From an uncultured Pelagibacteraceae bacterium (GTDB lineage: Bacteria > Pseudomonadota > Alphaproteobacteria > Pelagibacterales > Pelagibacteraceae): DNA of 64,000 bases. The stretch lies in assembly GCA_902542975.1 (NCBI GenBank), contig CACBWM010000002.1:62001-126000 (forward strand). Direction: 5' to 3'. Of the stretch, positions 36,992-44,611 are shown in pieces. Position 1 is the first letter of the stretch; each line of letters opens with the position of its first letter. A program made the translations under genes and the position numbers. A model generated the notes under the pieces. That model saw only the letters and a list, made by a program, of their open reading frames with translations. It did no database searches and was not told the DNA's origin.

Positions 36992-37543
36992 TTAATCATC
37001 CAACTTAGAATTAATATATTTCTTTTTTTTCTTTGTCTTATTTTCTTTTTCGTAAATCGAAGCTTTTGTTAATATTTTTTTTGATAAGTCAGCAGACAAA
37101 TCTTCAGATCTGTCTAAAATTTGACAACTATTTTGTACCGAACATTTTTTATAAAAGACTTTTACTGACAAAGCATCAGATCTTATTTCGTTACTTAAGA
37201 ATCTTATTGAAATTTTTACTGATTCATTTTCAGAACTTCCATCACTATACCAATCAGTAACAATAATTCCTCCACTGTAGTTAGCTAATGCGAGAGGCAT
37301 AAATTCTAAAGTATCTAAGGAAGCTCTCCATAACTCATTCGAACTTGCAAAATCAAACTCTCCAGATTTTTTTTCACCTCCTAATGTGCCTAATCTAAAT
37401 CCTCTTCCCTCTTCTATATTTTGTTTCACTCGATCTTCCGCTCTAGGTGGAATCTTTCTAGCATCACCCGGATTACATGAATAAAGAAACATACAGCATG
37501 CAAAAATGCTCAGAATGAAAATTGTGTTTTTTTTAAAATACAT
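36992..37543 (-). CDS. DUF3576 family lipoprotein
   Basis: A 183-residue predicted lipoprotein with signal peptide ending FLYSC (acylated C23). The core [46 protein letters not shown] and [20 protein letters not shown] is the DUF3576 signature seen next to leuS in alphaproteobacteria. Function unknown; an outer-membrane or periplasmic role is likely. The lysine-rich C-terminus ([15 protein letters not shown]) is AT-driven. Confidence 0.88.
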   Translation of the reverse strand: MYFKKNTIFILSIFACCMFLYSCNPGDARKIPPRAEDRVKQNIEEGRGFRLGTLGGEKKSGEFDFASSNELWRASLDTLEFMPLALANYSGGIIVTDWYSDGSSENESVKISIRFLSNEIRSDALSVKVFYKKCSVQNSCQILDRSEDLSADLSKKILTKASIYEKENKTKKKKKYINSKLDD

Positions 37544-37744
37544 AAATTTTAATAACCGATTATTTTATATACAATATATGTAATTTTAATAATGCTCTAT
37601 TTTATTGATGTTTTTATGATGCAAATATGCAACACTCATGATTATTCTAATAAAATTAATGTAAATTATAAGAATTTGCTCGCTTTTTTGATAAAAAGTC
37701 AATGTTTAATATTAATATTAACATAATACGAAGGAGTATTAAAT
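37544..37744 (+). promoter_or_regulatory. Porin upstream region with strong ribosome binding site
   Basis: A 201-base, very AT-rich gap between the divergent DUF3576 gene and the porin. AAGGAG at 37731-37736, eight bases from the ATG, is the best Shine-Dalgarno in the window. TGCAAATATGCA at 37620-37631 is a small inverted repeat that may bind a regulator. A TTTAATATTAATATTAA stretch (about 37705-37721) could hold the -10. Individual promoter boxes cannot be fixed by eye. Confidence 0.5.
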
Positions 37745-38680
37745 ATGAACAAACTAAAAAAAATAGGGTTAACAGCATTAGCTGGTTCCCTAGTTGCAGG
37801 AACTGTAAATGCTGCTGAAATGTCAGTATCAGGTTCTGCTGGAATCAATTTCACAGGTAAAGACACGTCTGAGGTATCTGGAAATGGTTTCACAATGGGT
37901 GATTCTTTAACATTTTCTGCATCAGGAGATGTAAATGATATTGGAATTACTCTAAGTTATGAGTTAGATGGTCAAGGTGCAGCAGTAGATACTTTTGACG
38001 ATCATTCAATCACTTTAGACTTCGGTGATGCAGGAACATTAGTTTTTGCTGGTCACGGTGGTTCAAGTGCTTTGAGTGCTAGAGACGACGTAATGCCAAC
38101 GGCTAAAGAAGAGCCATGGGATGTTGTAACTGGTGCTGATGCTGGAATTATCAACGGTGAAAGTGGTGAAAACATGTTTAACTATAAGTACAGCCATGAG
38201 TCAGGTTTCATGGTTCAAACAGCATACCTTCCATCAGGTACATCAATGGCAGAGTCTTACCAAGACTTTGCAGTTGAGTACACAGGTGTAGACGGATTAA
38301 GAATTGGTGTCGCTATGGGTGAAAGTGAAGCTACAGCTGGTACTGAAATAGAAGAAGACACTATGTTTGCAACTTACGCAATGGGTGGAATGACTATTGG
38401 TATACAGATGTCAGAATTTGATACATCTGCATCAACAGGTGATACTGAGTCAACTGGATATGGTATTTCTTACCAAATCAATGATGACTTAGCGGTATCT
38501 TACGGTGCACACTCAATTGAAAAAGATGGTTCTGAAGATCAGGATTCATCTGCAGTTGGTTTCTCGTACACTATGGGATCAATGTCTATTAGTGCAACTA
38601 TGAACAAAGTTGACAACGTAGCACATGCATCTGCTTCAGACTTAGATAGTTATGAAGCTGGAGTATCATTCTCATTCTAA
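37745..38680 (+). CDS. Outer-membrane porin
   Basis: A 311-residue secreted beta-barrel. The signal peptide ends GTVNAAEM (cut about residue 23), mature strands alternate (SVSGSAGINFTG, DIGITLSYELDG, SVGFSYTMG-like repeats), and the last residue is phenylalanine in YEAGVSFSF, the BAM-recognition signal. Its base composition is richer in GC and in A, G, S, T and D/E than neighbours, consistent with high expression. It resembles the Gram-negative porin family abundant in SAR11. It has a strong RBS before it and an intrinsic terminator after it, so it is a solo unit. Confidence 0.9.
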   Translation: MNKLKKIGLTALAGSLVAGTVNAAEMSVSGSAGINFTGKDTSEVSGNGFTMGDSLTFSASGDVNDIGITLSYELDGQGAAVDTFDDHSITLDFGDAGTLVFAGHGGSSALSARDDVMPTAKEEPWDVVTGADAGIINGESGENMFNYKYSHESGFMVQTAYLPSGTSMAESYQDFAVEYTGVDGLRIGVAMGESEATAGTEIEEDTMFATYAMGGMTIGIQMSEFDTSASTGDTESTGYGISYQINDDLAVSYGAHSIEKDGSEDQDSSAVGFSYTMGSMSISATMNKVDNVAHASASDLDSYEAGVSFSF

Positions 38681-38700
38681 TTAGAGAATTATATTTAATT

Positions 38701-38729
38701 AAAGGCCCCTTTCTAGGGGCCTTTTTTTT
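38701..38729 (+). terminator. Intrinsic terminator of the porin gene
   Basis: AAAGGCCCC (38701-38709), loop TTTCTA, GGGGCCTTT (38716-38724), then five more T. This is the clearest Rho-independent terminator in the window. It overlaps the last codons of the convergent ThiE-like gene and, being palindromic with A-rich ends, could work in both directions. Confidence 0.92.
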
Positions 38730-39255
38730 GCTCAAAATAAGAAATTCCGCTAAAACCATCTATAGATATTAGATTTAATTTTTTTTGGTTAGATTTGGAA
38801 ATTCCCCCTAAAGCTATAACTTTTCTTTTAGTTAACTTCTTCAATTTAATAAATTTATATATTCCAAGGAAATTTTTATTTTTTTTGAATATTGAAGAGA
38901 TAAAGATTGAATTAACATTTTGAATTTCTTTTATACGCATCTCTTTAATATTATGTGCAGATCCTAGTATAAGAAACGAACGTTTATTAGAATAACTCAG
39001 ATGTCTAAAATCTTTGTTAAAGGATGGAATGTATACTCCATCAAGCCCTAATTTTACTGCAATTTTATAATAATTTGATAAATAGAATTTAATTCTTTTC
39101 TTGCTACAATATTTTTTTATTTTTAATATTTCTCTAACATTCAAGCTATTATTATAGTTTCGGTAAATTATCCCTGTATTATTATCTAATTTATCAATAT
39201 TATTTTTTGTAAAAGAATTTATAAAATAAAATTTATTTGGAAAATTTTTATGCAT
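38713..39255 (-). CDS. Thiamine phosphate synthase (ThiE/TenI)-like protein
   Basis: A 180-residue TIM-barrel-like protein, shorter than usual ThiE (about 210). Recognisable phrases are AVKLGLDGVYIPSF (compare GADGVHLPQ), LILGSAHNIKEMR (SxH..E), SSIFKKNKNFLGIYKF and VIALGGISKSNQKKL (GGI..N). ThiE joins HMP-PP and thiazole phosphate. The replaced phosphate-loop residues make catalytic activity uncertain. Its stop lies in the porin terminator; its start codon abuts the divergent yggS start in the palindrome ATGCAT. Confidence 0.7.
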   Translation of the reverse strand: MHKNFPNKFYFINSFTKNNIDKLDNNTGIIYRNYNNSLNVREILKIKKYCSKKRIKFYLSNYYKIAVKLGLDGVYIPSFNKDFRHLSYSNKRSFLILGSAHNIKEMRIKEIQNVNSIFISSIFKKNKNFLGIYKFIKLKKLTKRKVIALGGISKSNQKKLNLISIDGFSGISYFEQKKGP

Positions 39256-39912
39256 ATAACTGTTAAAAACTTACTTAATATTAACGAAAAAGTTAAGGTA
39301 AAGTTTAATTCAAATAAAAATTTATTAAAACAACCCGAGATAATAGCGGTATCCAAAACATTTAAAATGGATCATATTATGCCTGTTTTAAACCATGGTC
39401 ATGTCAACTTTGGAGAAAATAAGGTTCAAGAAGCTTTAGAGAAATGGACTTTAGTAAAGAATGAAAATAAAAAAATAAAACTTCATTTAATTGGCAAACT
39501 TCAAACTAATAAGGTTAAATCTGCATTAAAATTATTTGATTATATTCATTCATTGGATAGTGAAAAACTTGCAAATAAAATAAGTAGAATACAAAAAGAG
39601 TTAAACATAAATAGAAAATTATTTATTCAAGTAAATATTGGAAATGAGATACAAAAATCTGGAATAAGTATTAATGAAGTTTTAGATTTTCATAATTATT
39701 GTAAAACTTTGGATTTAGATATAAGAGGGTTAATGTGTATTCCCCCATTTCAAGAAGATTCAAAAAAGTATTTTATTCAAATTAACAAATTAAATGAAAA
39801 ATTAAAATTAAAAGAACTAAGTATGGGAATGTCTTCAGATTATTTAGAAGCAATAGAAAATAATGCGACTTTCATAAGAGTAGGATCTAGTATATTTGGT
39901 GAAAGAAGTTAA
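39250..39912 (+). CDS. YggS/PLPBP family pyridoxal-phosphate homeostasis protein
   Basis: A 220-residue alanine-racemase-fold PLP protein. IIAVSKTFKMDHI carries the PLP lysine, FGENKVQEALEKW and HLIGKLQTNKVK are signature loops, and LSMGMSSDYLEAIENNATFIRVGSSIFG closes the phosphate site. It buffers PLP and affects amino-acid balance. Its start overlaps the divergent ThiE-like gene by six bases, and its stop shares TTAA with the next convergent gene. Confidence 0.95.
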   Translation: MHITVKNLLNINEKVKVKFNSNKNLLKQPEIIAVSKTFKMDHIMPVLNHGHVNFGENKVQEALEKWTLVKNENKKIKLHLIGKLQTNKVKSALKLFDYIHSLDSEKLANKISRIQKELNINRKLFIQVNIGNEIQKSGISINEVLDFHNYCKTLDLDIRGLMCIPPFQEDSKKYFIQINKLNEKLKLKELSMGMSSDYLEAIENNATFIRVGSSIFGERS

Positions 39913-40403
39913 AGAATTTGAATTTTAGTTTTACTATTTATTAACTTTAGCAGAATCAAAAAATCTTTTTCCAATAATCCAATACATCCAGCTGTAGATT
40001 TATAATGTTTTGTTAAGTGTATAAAAATTGCACTACCTTTACCTATATTGGAATTTTTCCAATTATACTTAATTGGAATAAAATAATCATATTTGTAATC
40101 GTTCCTAAATAATTTTTCAGCTTTATACTTAGAATTTAAATCAACTAATTTATTATATTTATTTCTTGAATTTATGTCATTACACCAACCCATATTTTTC
40201 TTTATTTCAAATACTTTTAATTTAGTTTGTGGTATTTTTTTTCTATCTTTTCTATAATAAAGAGAGCCTAATGCGTATTTACCTGTTGGTGTTCTTTTAT
40301 CACCCTCATATTTGTTCTTTGAAAATCCATTTTTTCCCACACAACATTTAAATTTAAAATCATCAAATATTAATGTATGTTTATTTTTTATAATAATTGT
40401 CAT
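39909..40403 (-). CDS. L,D-transpeptidase family protein (YkuD)
   Basis: I set the start at ATG 40403 (MTIIIKNKHTLIF), giving 164 residues; an upstream ATG at 40424 would run past the divergent regulator start. The YkuD motif is IFIHLTKHYKSTAGCIGL, with catalytic His and Cys (H...GC), but GDKRTPTGKYALGSLYY and the lack of a signal peptide place it in the DUF/ErfK-like subgroup found in the cytoplasm or at the membrane. It is predicted to act on peptidoglycan or a similar peptide. It is divergent, with only 11 bases between starts. Confidence 0.85.
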   Translation of the reverse strand: MTIIIKNKHTLIFDDFKFKCCVGKNGFSKNKYEGDKRTPTGKYALGSLYYRKDRKKIPQTKLKVFEIKKNMGWCNDINSRNKYNKLVDLNSKYKAEKLFRNDYKYDYFIPIKYNWKNSNIGKGSAIFIHLTKHYKSTAGCIGLLEKDFLILLKLINSKTKIQIL

Positions 40404-40414
40404 TTTTTTTATTA

Positions 40415-40975
40415 ATGGATTCAAACCAATATTTACTTATTCATAAGTTCCCAACGTTATTTAATATATTAAATGAAATAAAAATTAATTTAAATTTTAA
40501 AATAGAATATTTTGAGGATGATAAATTCAAAAATATAGATAATAGAAATTTAGTAGTTATTTCTGGAGATAAGAAAATTAACTTTCAAAATCAAGCTAAA
40601 ATTGAGTCATATCCAATAAATATTCAAAAATTTATTGAATTAATTAATATTCAATTTTTAAAAAATAAATTTAATCAACAGAATGACGTAAAAGTTGGAA
40701 AATACAGGTTCAATTTAAATTCTAGAGTTATGAAATATGAATTAAAATCACTGCAACTTACCGAAAAAGAGATGAAAATCATAAGTTTCCTTAAAAATTC
40801 TAAAGTACCAATCAGTATAAGAAAACTACAATCAGAAGTTTGGGGATATAAATCGAGATTAGAAACACATACTGTTGAAACTCATGTCTACAGATTAAGA
40901 AAAAAAGTTGAAAAAAAATTTAATGATAAATCATTCATTATAAGTCTTAAAAATGGGTATAAAATCGAAATCTAG
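40415..40975 (+). CDS. Winged-helix (OmpR/PhoB-type) transcriptional regulator, degenerate receiver
   Basis: The C-terminal third is a clear trans_reg_C winged helix: LTEKEMKIISFLKNS, ISIRKLQSEVWGY and THTVETHVYRLRKKVEKKF, then IISLKNGYKIEI. The N-terminal ~100 residues resemble a shrunken receiver, but the phospho-aspartate strand reads LVVISGDKK with no clear acceptor site, so it may work without a kinase. I start at ATG 40415 (MDSNQYL); a TTG at 40397 is possible. It probably controls the divergent L,D-transpeptidase gene, 11 bases away. An ArfA-like gene overlaps its 3' end. Confidence 0.85.
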   Translation: MDSNQYLLIHKFPTLFNILNEIKINLNFKIEYFEDDKFKNIDNRNLVVISGDKKINFQNQAKIESYPINIQKFIELINIQFLKNKFNQQNDVKVGKYRFNLNSRVMKYELKSLQLTEKEMKIISFLKNSKVPISIRKLQSEVWGYKSRLETHTVETHVYRLRKKVEKKFNDKSFIISLKNGYKIEI

Positions 40976-41081
40976 TAAAAACCACTTTGCTAAAGAATTA
41001 TTCTCGAAGAAATACAAACCAAGAGTTATAAAGCCAAAAAAGGGTAAAGGAAGCTTTAGCAGAAAAAATGTTAAAGTCTAG
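40953..41081 (+). CDS. Small ArfA-like ribosome-rescue factor
   Basis: A 42-residue frame starts at ATG 40953, inside the last codons of the regulator gene, and stops at TAG 41079-41081. Its C-terminal half RVIKPKKGKGSFSRK matches the E. coli ArfA core RVEKNKKGKGSYMRK, including the lysine/glycine patch that lies in the empty mRNA channel. The N-terminus (NHFAKELFSKKYKP) aligns with the ArfA helix that recruits RF2. It is shorter than ArfA (72 residues) because the extra tail is missing. It overlaps the regulator by 23 bases and the convergent sugar kinase gene by 11. Confidence 0.75.
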   Translation: MGIKSKSSKNHFAKELFSKKYKPRVIKPKKGKGSFSRKNVKV

Positions 41082-42000
41082 CGCCAATCTGTTGTATAAC
41101 TTTTGAGGACATTTCTTTGCCTTTGTTCAAGCATTCAACAGTATTTAAATTATTTAAATAACCATGCAAAAACCCTGCAGCAAACAAATCACCTGCCCCG
41201 GTAAGATCTTTTATTTCTAAGTTTTTTTCAACTCCATTTTCGGATATTTCATCACCTAATATTGAAATAGCTCCTTTTTCCCCTCTAGTAATAACTATTA
41301 GTTTTTTTAAACTCTTTCCAAACTCAATTACGTCTTTAAAGTTTTTAGCATCTATTAATGACATCATTTCCTGTTCGTTTGCAAAAGTGATATCTAGTTT
41401 ATTTTCTACTAGATCTAAAAAATGTGGTTTATGTCTATCAACACAGAATTGATCTGATAAAGACATAGCAACTTTATTAGCGTTATTAATAGCTTTTTCA
41501 AATGCCTTTTTTGGTTCCCCCTCGTCCCATAAATATCCTTCTAGGAAAATCATTTCTGATTGTTTTATTACCTTGGGATTAATATCGTTCTCGTTTATTT
41601 TTCCCGCAGTGCCAAGGAACGTACACATAGTCCTTTCCGAGTCCGGGGTTACTAAAATTAAACAGGTTCCAGTTGGAAGTTCTTCTTTCTTTTTGTTGTA
41701 AAAATATTCAACATTCTCAGACTTTAAACCATCTTCATATTTATTTCCTAAATCATCGTCACTCACTTTACCAATAAACCCTACTTTATCCCCTAGTTGA
41801 GATAATCCAACAATAGAATTAGCCACCGACCCACCTGATATAGTTTTTTCAATATTTAAATTTGAAATCATTGATTGAAATTCTTTATCATCAAAAATAA
41901 GTTTCATTGTCCCTTTTGTTAATTTATTTTGATTGATGAAATTTTCATCAACTTTACAAATCACATCTACTATTGCATTACCTATCCCTAAAGTTCTCAT
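41071..42000 (-). CDS. PfkB-family sugar/nucleoside kinase (adenosine kinase-like)
   Basis: The product from ATG 42000 is 309 residues (MRTLGIGNAIVDVICKV). The reading frame extends further up but overlaps nth; the one-base gap after nth fits this start. GGSVANSIVGLSQLG is the PfkB substrate loop, VITRGEKGAI the ATP side, and TGAGDLFAAGFLHG (catalytic D271) the second signature. Adenosine kinase is the common label for the SAR11 gene, but substrate is not proven. Confidence 0.88.
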   Translation of the reverse strand: MRTLGIGNAIVDVICKVDENFINQNKLTKGTMKLIFDDKEFQSMISNLNIEKTISGGSVANSIVGLSQLGDKVGFIGKVSDDDLGNKYEDGLKSENVEYFYNKKKEELPTGTCLILVTPDSERTMCTFLGTAGKINENDINPKVIKQSEMIFLEGYLWDEGEPKKAFEKAINNANKVAMSLSDQFCVDRHKPHFLDLVENKLDITFANEQEMMSLIDAKNFKDVIEFGKSLKKLIVITRGEKGAISILGDEISENGVEKNLEIKDLTGAGDLFAAGFLHGYLNNLNTVECLNKGKEMSSKVIQQIGARL

Positions 42001-42001
42001 T

Positions 42002-42655
42002 CTAAGCTTTCTTTGTTTTAATTGGTTTTTTTCTTTTAGGATAACAAGTAGTGCAAATTTTACAAGAAATACCATAACATTCTCTTGCTTTACAATATTG
42101 TCTACCATAATAAATTATTTGAAGATGCAACTTGTTCCAATATTTTTTTGGAAATAAACGCTTTAAATCTTCTTCCGTCTGAATAACATTTTTACCATTA
42201 GTTAAACCCCATCTTTGAGCGAGTCTATGTATATGAGTATCTATTGGAAATGCAGGGTAGCCAAAGCCTTGGGACATAACTACGCTTGCTGTCTTGTGCC
42301 CAACTCCAGGGAGTTGTTCTAATTCTTCAAAAGTTTTTGGAACTTTGCTATTATATTTTTCAACTAAAGTTTTTGAAAGGTTATAGACACTTTTAGCTTT
42401 AATTCTAAAAATACCTATGCTCCTTATTAGTTTTTCTATTTTTTTTCTACCAAGTTTAACAAAGTGTTCAGGTCTATTATATTTTGGATAAATATTTTTG
42501 GTAACACTATTAACATTAACATCTGTACATTGAGCTGAAAGCAAAACAGATATTAATAGTGTGAATATATTTCTGTGTTTTAACGGTATAGGTGTTTTTG
42601 GATAAGTTTTATTTAATATTTTTAAAACTATTTTGGCTCTTTGTTCTTCATTCAT
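42002..42655 (-). CDS. nth: Endonuclease III (base-excision DNA glycosylase)
   Basis: A 217-residue glycosylase/AP lyase that removes oxidised pyrimidines. LPGVGHKTASVV holds the helix-hairpin-helix with catalytic K121, and FPIDTHIHRLAQRWG the aspartate D139. The iron-sulphur loop is unusual: cysteines at 188, 193, 198, 201 and 204 instead of the C-x6-C-x2-C-x5-C pattern. dapB ends one base into its start (TAATG). Confidence 0.95.
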   Translation of the reverse strand: MNEEQRAKIVLKILNKTYPKTPIPLKHRNIFTLLISVLLSAQCTDVNVNSVTKNIYPKYNRPEHFVKLGRKKIEKLIRSIGIFRIKAKSVYNLSKTLVEKYNSKVPKTFEELEQLPGVGHKTASVVMSQGFGYPAFPIDTHIHRLAQRWGLTNGKNVIQTEEDLKRLFPKKYWNKLHLQIIYYGRQYCKARECYGISCKICTTCYPKRKKPIKTKKA

Positions 42656-43431
42656 TATTTAAAATTGAGAAGATTTCTCATTGAATAAAGTCCTGGTCTT
42701 TTATTTGTTAACCATTTTGCAGCAGTTATTGCTCCTTCAGAATACAAAGCTCTATCGAAAGCTTCATGATTTAATGTCAAAATTTCTTTTCCACTTGAAA
42801 AAGTAACTTCGTGTTCACCTATAATTTCACCTTTTCTAATTGAATTAAAATTAATTTTTTTTCCATAAGGAAATTTTTTTTTATTTAAATAATTTTTTCC
42901 CATTAATTTATAAAAGTCTTTATTTTTCCCGATTGCTATACCTTTTCCAAGCATTAAAGCAGTCCCAGATGGGTGATCTTTCTTATGTTTGTGATGTACT
43001 TCAAAAATCTTACTTAAATATTTATCACCAAGTGATGCTGATGTGATTTCTGTAAGATACATAAGTAGATTAATTCCAAGGCTCATGTTTCCTGCTTTTA
43101 AAATTGGAATTTTTTTAGAAAACTTTTTTATTAATTCTTCCTCTTTTTTTGTAAAGCCTGTTGTTCCAATGACAACCTTTTTTTTTAATTTTGCAGCTAT
43201 TTTTAAAACTTCGAACGTACATTTTGGTATAGTAAAATCTATTATGACATTTGCTTTACTTAAAGCTTTATCAGTATTTAATTCTGGTTTAATTCCATTA
43301 ATTTTTTTATTGATTATCCTATTTTCCGTAAGCGCAACTAACTTGGTAGTCTTATCTTTATTAACAGATTTAATGAGCTGTTGACCCATCCTACCCATAC
43401 ATCCAGTTATGGCTAATTTAATTTTACTCAT
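42655..43431 (-). CDS. dapB: 4-hydroxy-tetrahydrodipicolinate reductase
   Basis: DapB reduces the cyclic intermediate of lysine and diaminopimelate synthesis. The 258-residue sequence has ITGCMGRMGQQLIK as cofactor loop, VVIGTTGFTKKEEE, the catalytic histidine pair in EVHHKHKKDHPSGTAL with the conserved lysine, and GEIIGEHEVTF near the end. It lies between dnaJ (27-base gap) and nth. Confidence 0.96.
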   Translation of the reverse strand: MSKIKLAITGCMGRMGQQLIKSVNKDKTTKLVALTENRIINKKINGIKPELNTDKALSKANVIIDFTIPKCTFEVLKIAAKLKKKVVIGTTGFTKKEEELIKKFSKKIPILKAGNMSLGINLLMYLTEITSASLGDKYLSKIFEVHHKHKKDHPSGTALMLGKGIAIGKNKDFYKLMGKNYLNKKKFPYGKKINFNSIRKGEIIGEHEVTFSSGKEILTLNHEAFDRALYSEGAITAAKWLTNKRPGLYSMRNLLNFK

Positions 43432-43458
43432 TATAAAGATTTAGATTAGCACTATTGG

Positions 43459-44583
43459 CTAGTTTTTCCAAAAACTTTTGGCTTTTTGAAAGAATTTTTT
43501 AATACTTGGATTAGATTTTTCATTTTCAATTACTCTAAATTTTTCTAATAATTCTTTTTGTTCTTTATTTAGTGATATTGGAACTTCAGTATTTACTTGC
43601 ACATAAAGGTCTCCAAAATCACTACCTCTCATGTAAGGCATGCCTTTTCCTTTCAATCGAAATTGTTTTCCACTTTGGGTTCCTGCTGGGATTTTTATTT
43701 TAGCTTTTCCACCATCAATAGTTGGAATTTCAATTGAGGTTCCTAGGGCAGCATCTGCTATAGAGACTGGACATTCAAAAAATAAGTTTTCATCAGACCT
43801 TTTAAATAAATCGTGAGAGTGAACATTAATGAATAAATATAAATCACCATTACCAGCACCTCTTGATCCTGCTTCACCTTTACCAGAGAGTCTTATTCTT
43901 GTTCCATCATCTACACCTTTTGGTATCGTTACTGATAATCTTTTAGAGGCTTGTTTTTTACCTTGACCATTGCAACTTAAGCAAGGATTAGTAATTTCTT
44001 CACCAGCGCCTGCACATTGGGGACATGTCTGTTGGACTGTAAAAAAGCCTTGGCTAGATCTTACTTGACCATGACCACCACACATTGAGCATGCTCCAGC
44101 TTGATGTCCAGGTTTTGAACCTGAACCACTACAAGTTTCACATTTTTCAGATGTGGAGAATTTTATATCTTGTTTTTTTCCAGAAAAGGCTTCCTCCAAA
44201 GATAAAGATAAGTCATATCTTAAGTCTGAGCCTCTATTATTTGTCCTTCTTGATCTACGACCTCCACCAAAACCCTCACCAAAAAAGTCTTCAAAAATAT
44301 CAGAAAAATGATTTGAAAAATCGAAATTTCCAAATCCTCCTCTTCCACTTCCTCCATTCTCAAAAGCAGCATGACCAAAATTATCGTAATTTTGCTTTCT
44401 TTCAGAATTAGATAGTACGTGATAAGCTTCTGAAGCCTCTTTAAATTTTTCTTCAGCCCCTTTATCACCCTTATTTTTATCAGGATGAAATTTAACTGCG
44501 AGTTTTCTATAAGCTGATTTTATTTGATCTGCAGAAGCACTTTTATTTACACCTAAAACTTCGTAATAGTCTCTTTTTGCCAT
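43459..44583 (-). CDS. dnaJ: Chaperone DnaJ (Hsp40)
   Basis: The 374-residue co-chaperone has a J domain with HPD at 33-35, a G/F-rich stretch ([13 protein letters not shown] and [12 protein letters not shown], about 74-115), four CxxCxGxG zinc repeats (from [24 protein letters not shown] to CLSCNGQG) and the C-terminal substrate domain. It stimulates DnaK ATPase. It is 28 bases downstream of dnaK. Confidence 0.97.
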   Translation of the reverse strand: MAKRDYYEVLGVNKSASADQIKSAYRKLAVKFHPDKNKGDKGAEEKFKEASEAYHVLSNSERKQNYDNFGHAAFENGGSGRGGFGNFDFSNHFSDIFEDFFGEGFGGGRRSRRTNNRGSDLRYDLSLSLEEAFSGKKQDIKFSTSEKCETCSGSGSKPGHQAGACSMCGGHGQVRSSQGFFTVQQTCPQCAGAGEEITNPCLSCNGQGKKQASKRLSVTIPKGVDDGTRIRLSGKGEAGSRGAGNGDLYLFINVHSHDLFKRSDENLFFECPVSIADAALGTSIEIPTIDGGKAKIKIPAGTQSGKQFRLKGKGMPYMRGSDFGDLYVQVNTEVPISLNKEQKELLEKFRVIENEKSNPSIKKFFQKAKSFWKN

Positions 44584-44611
44584 AACATGTTATAGACAAA
44601 CGGTTGTTTTG

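Noticed and set aside
39909-40424. Start of the L,D-transpeptidase gene at 40424
   Set aside because: The start at 40403 avoids overlap with the divergent regulator and begins with the conserved strand; the extra seven residues look non-native.
42001-42108. N-terminal extension of the PfkB-type kinase up to 42108
   Set aside because: It lies within nth in another frame, and the family N-terminus (MRTLGIGNAIVD) begins at 42000, one base after the nth stop.
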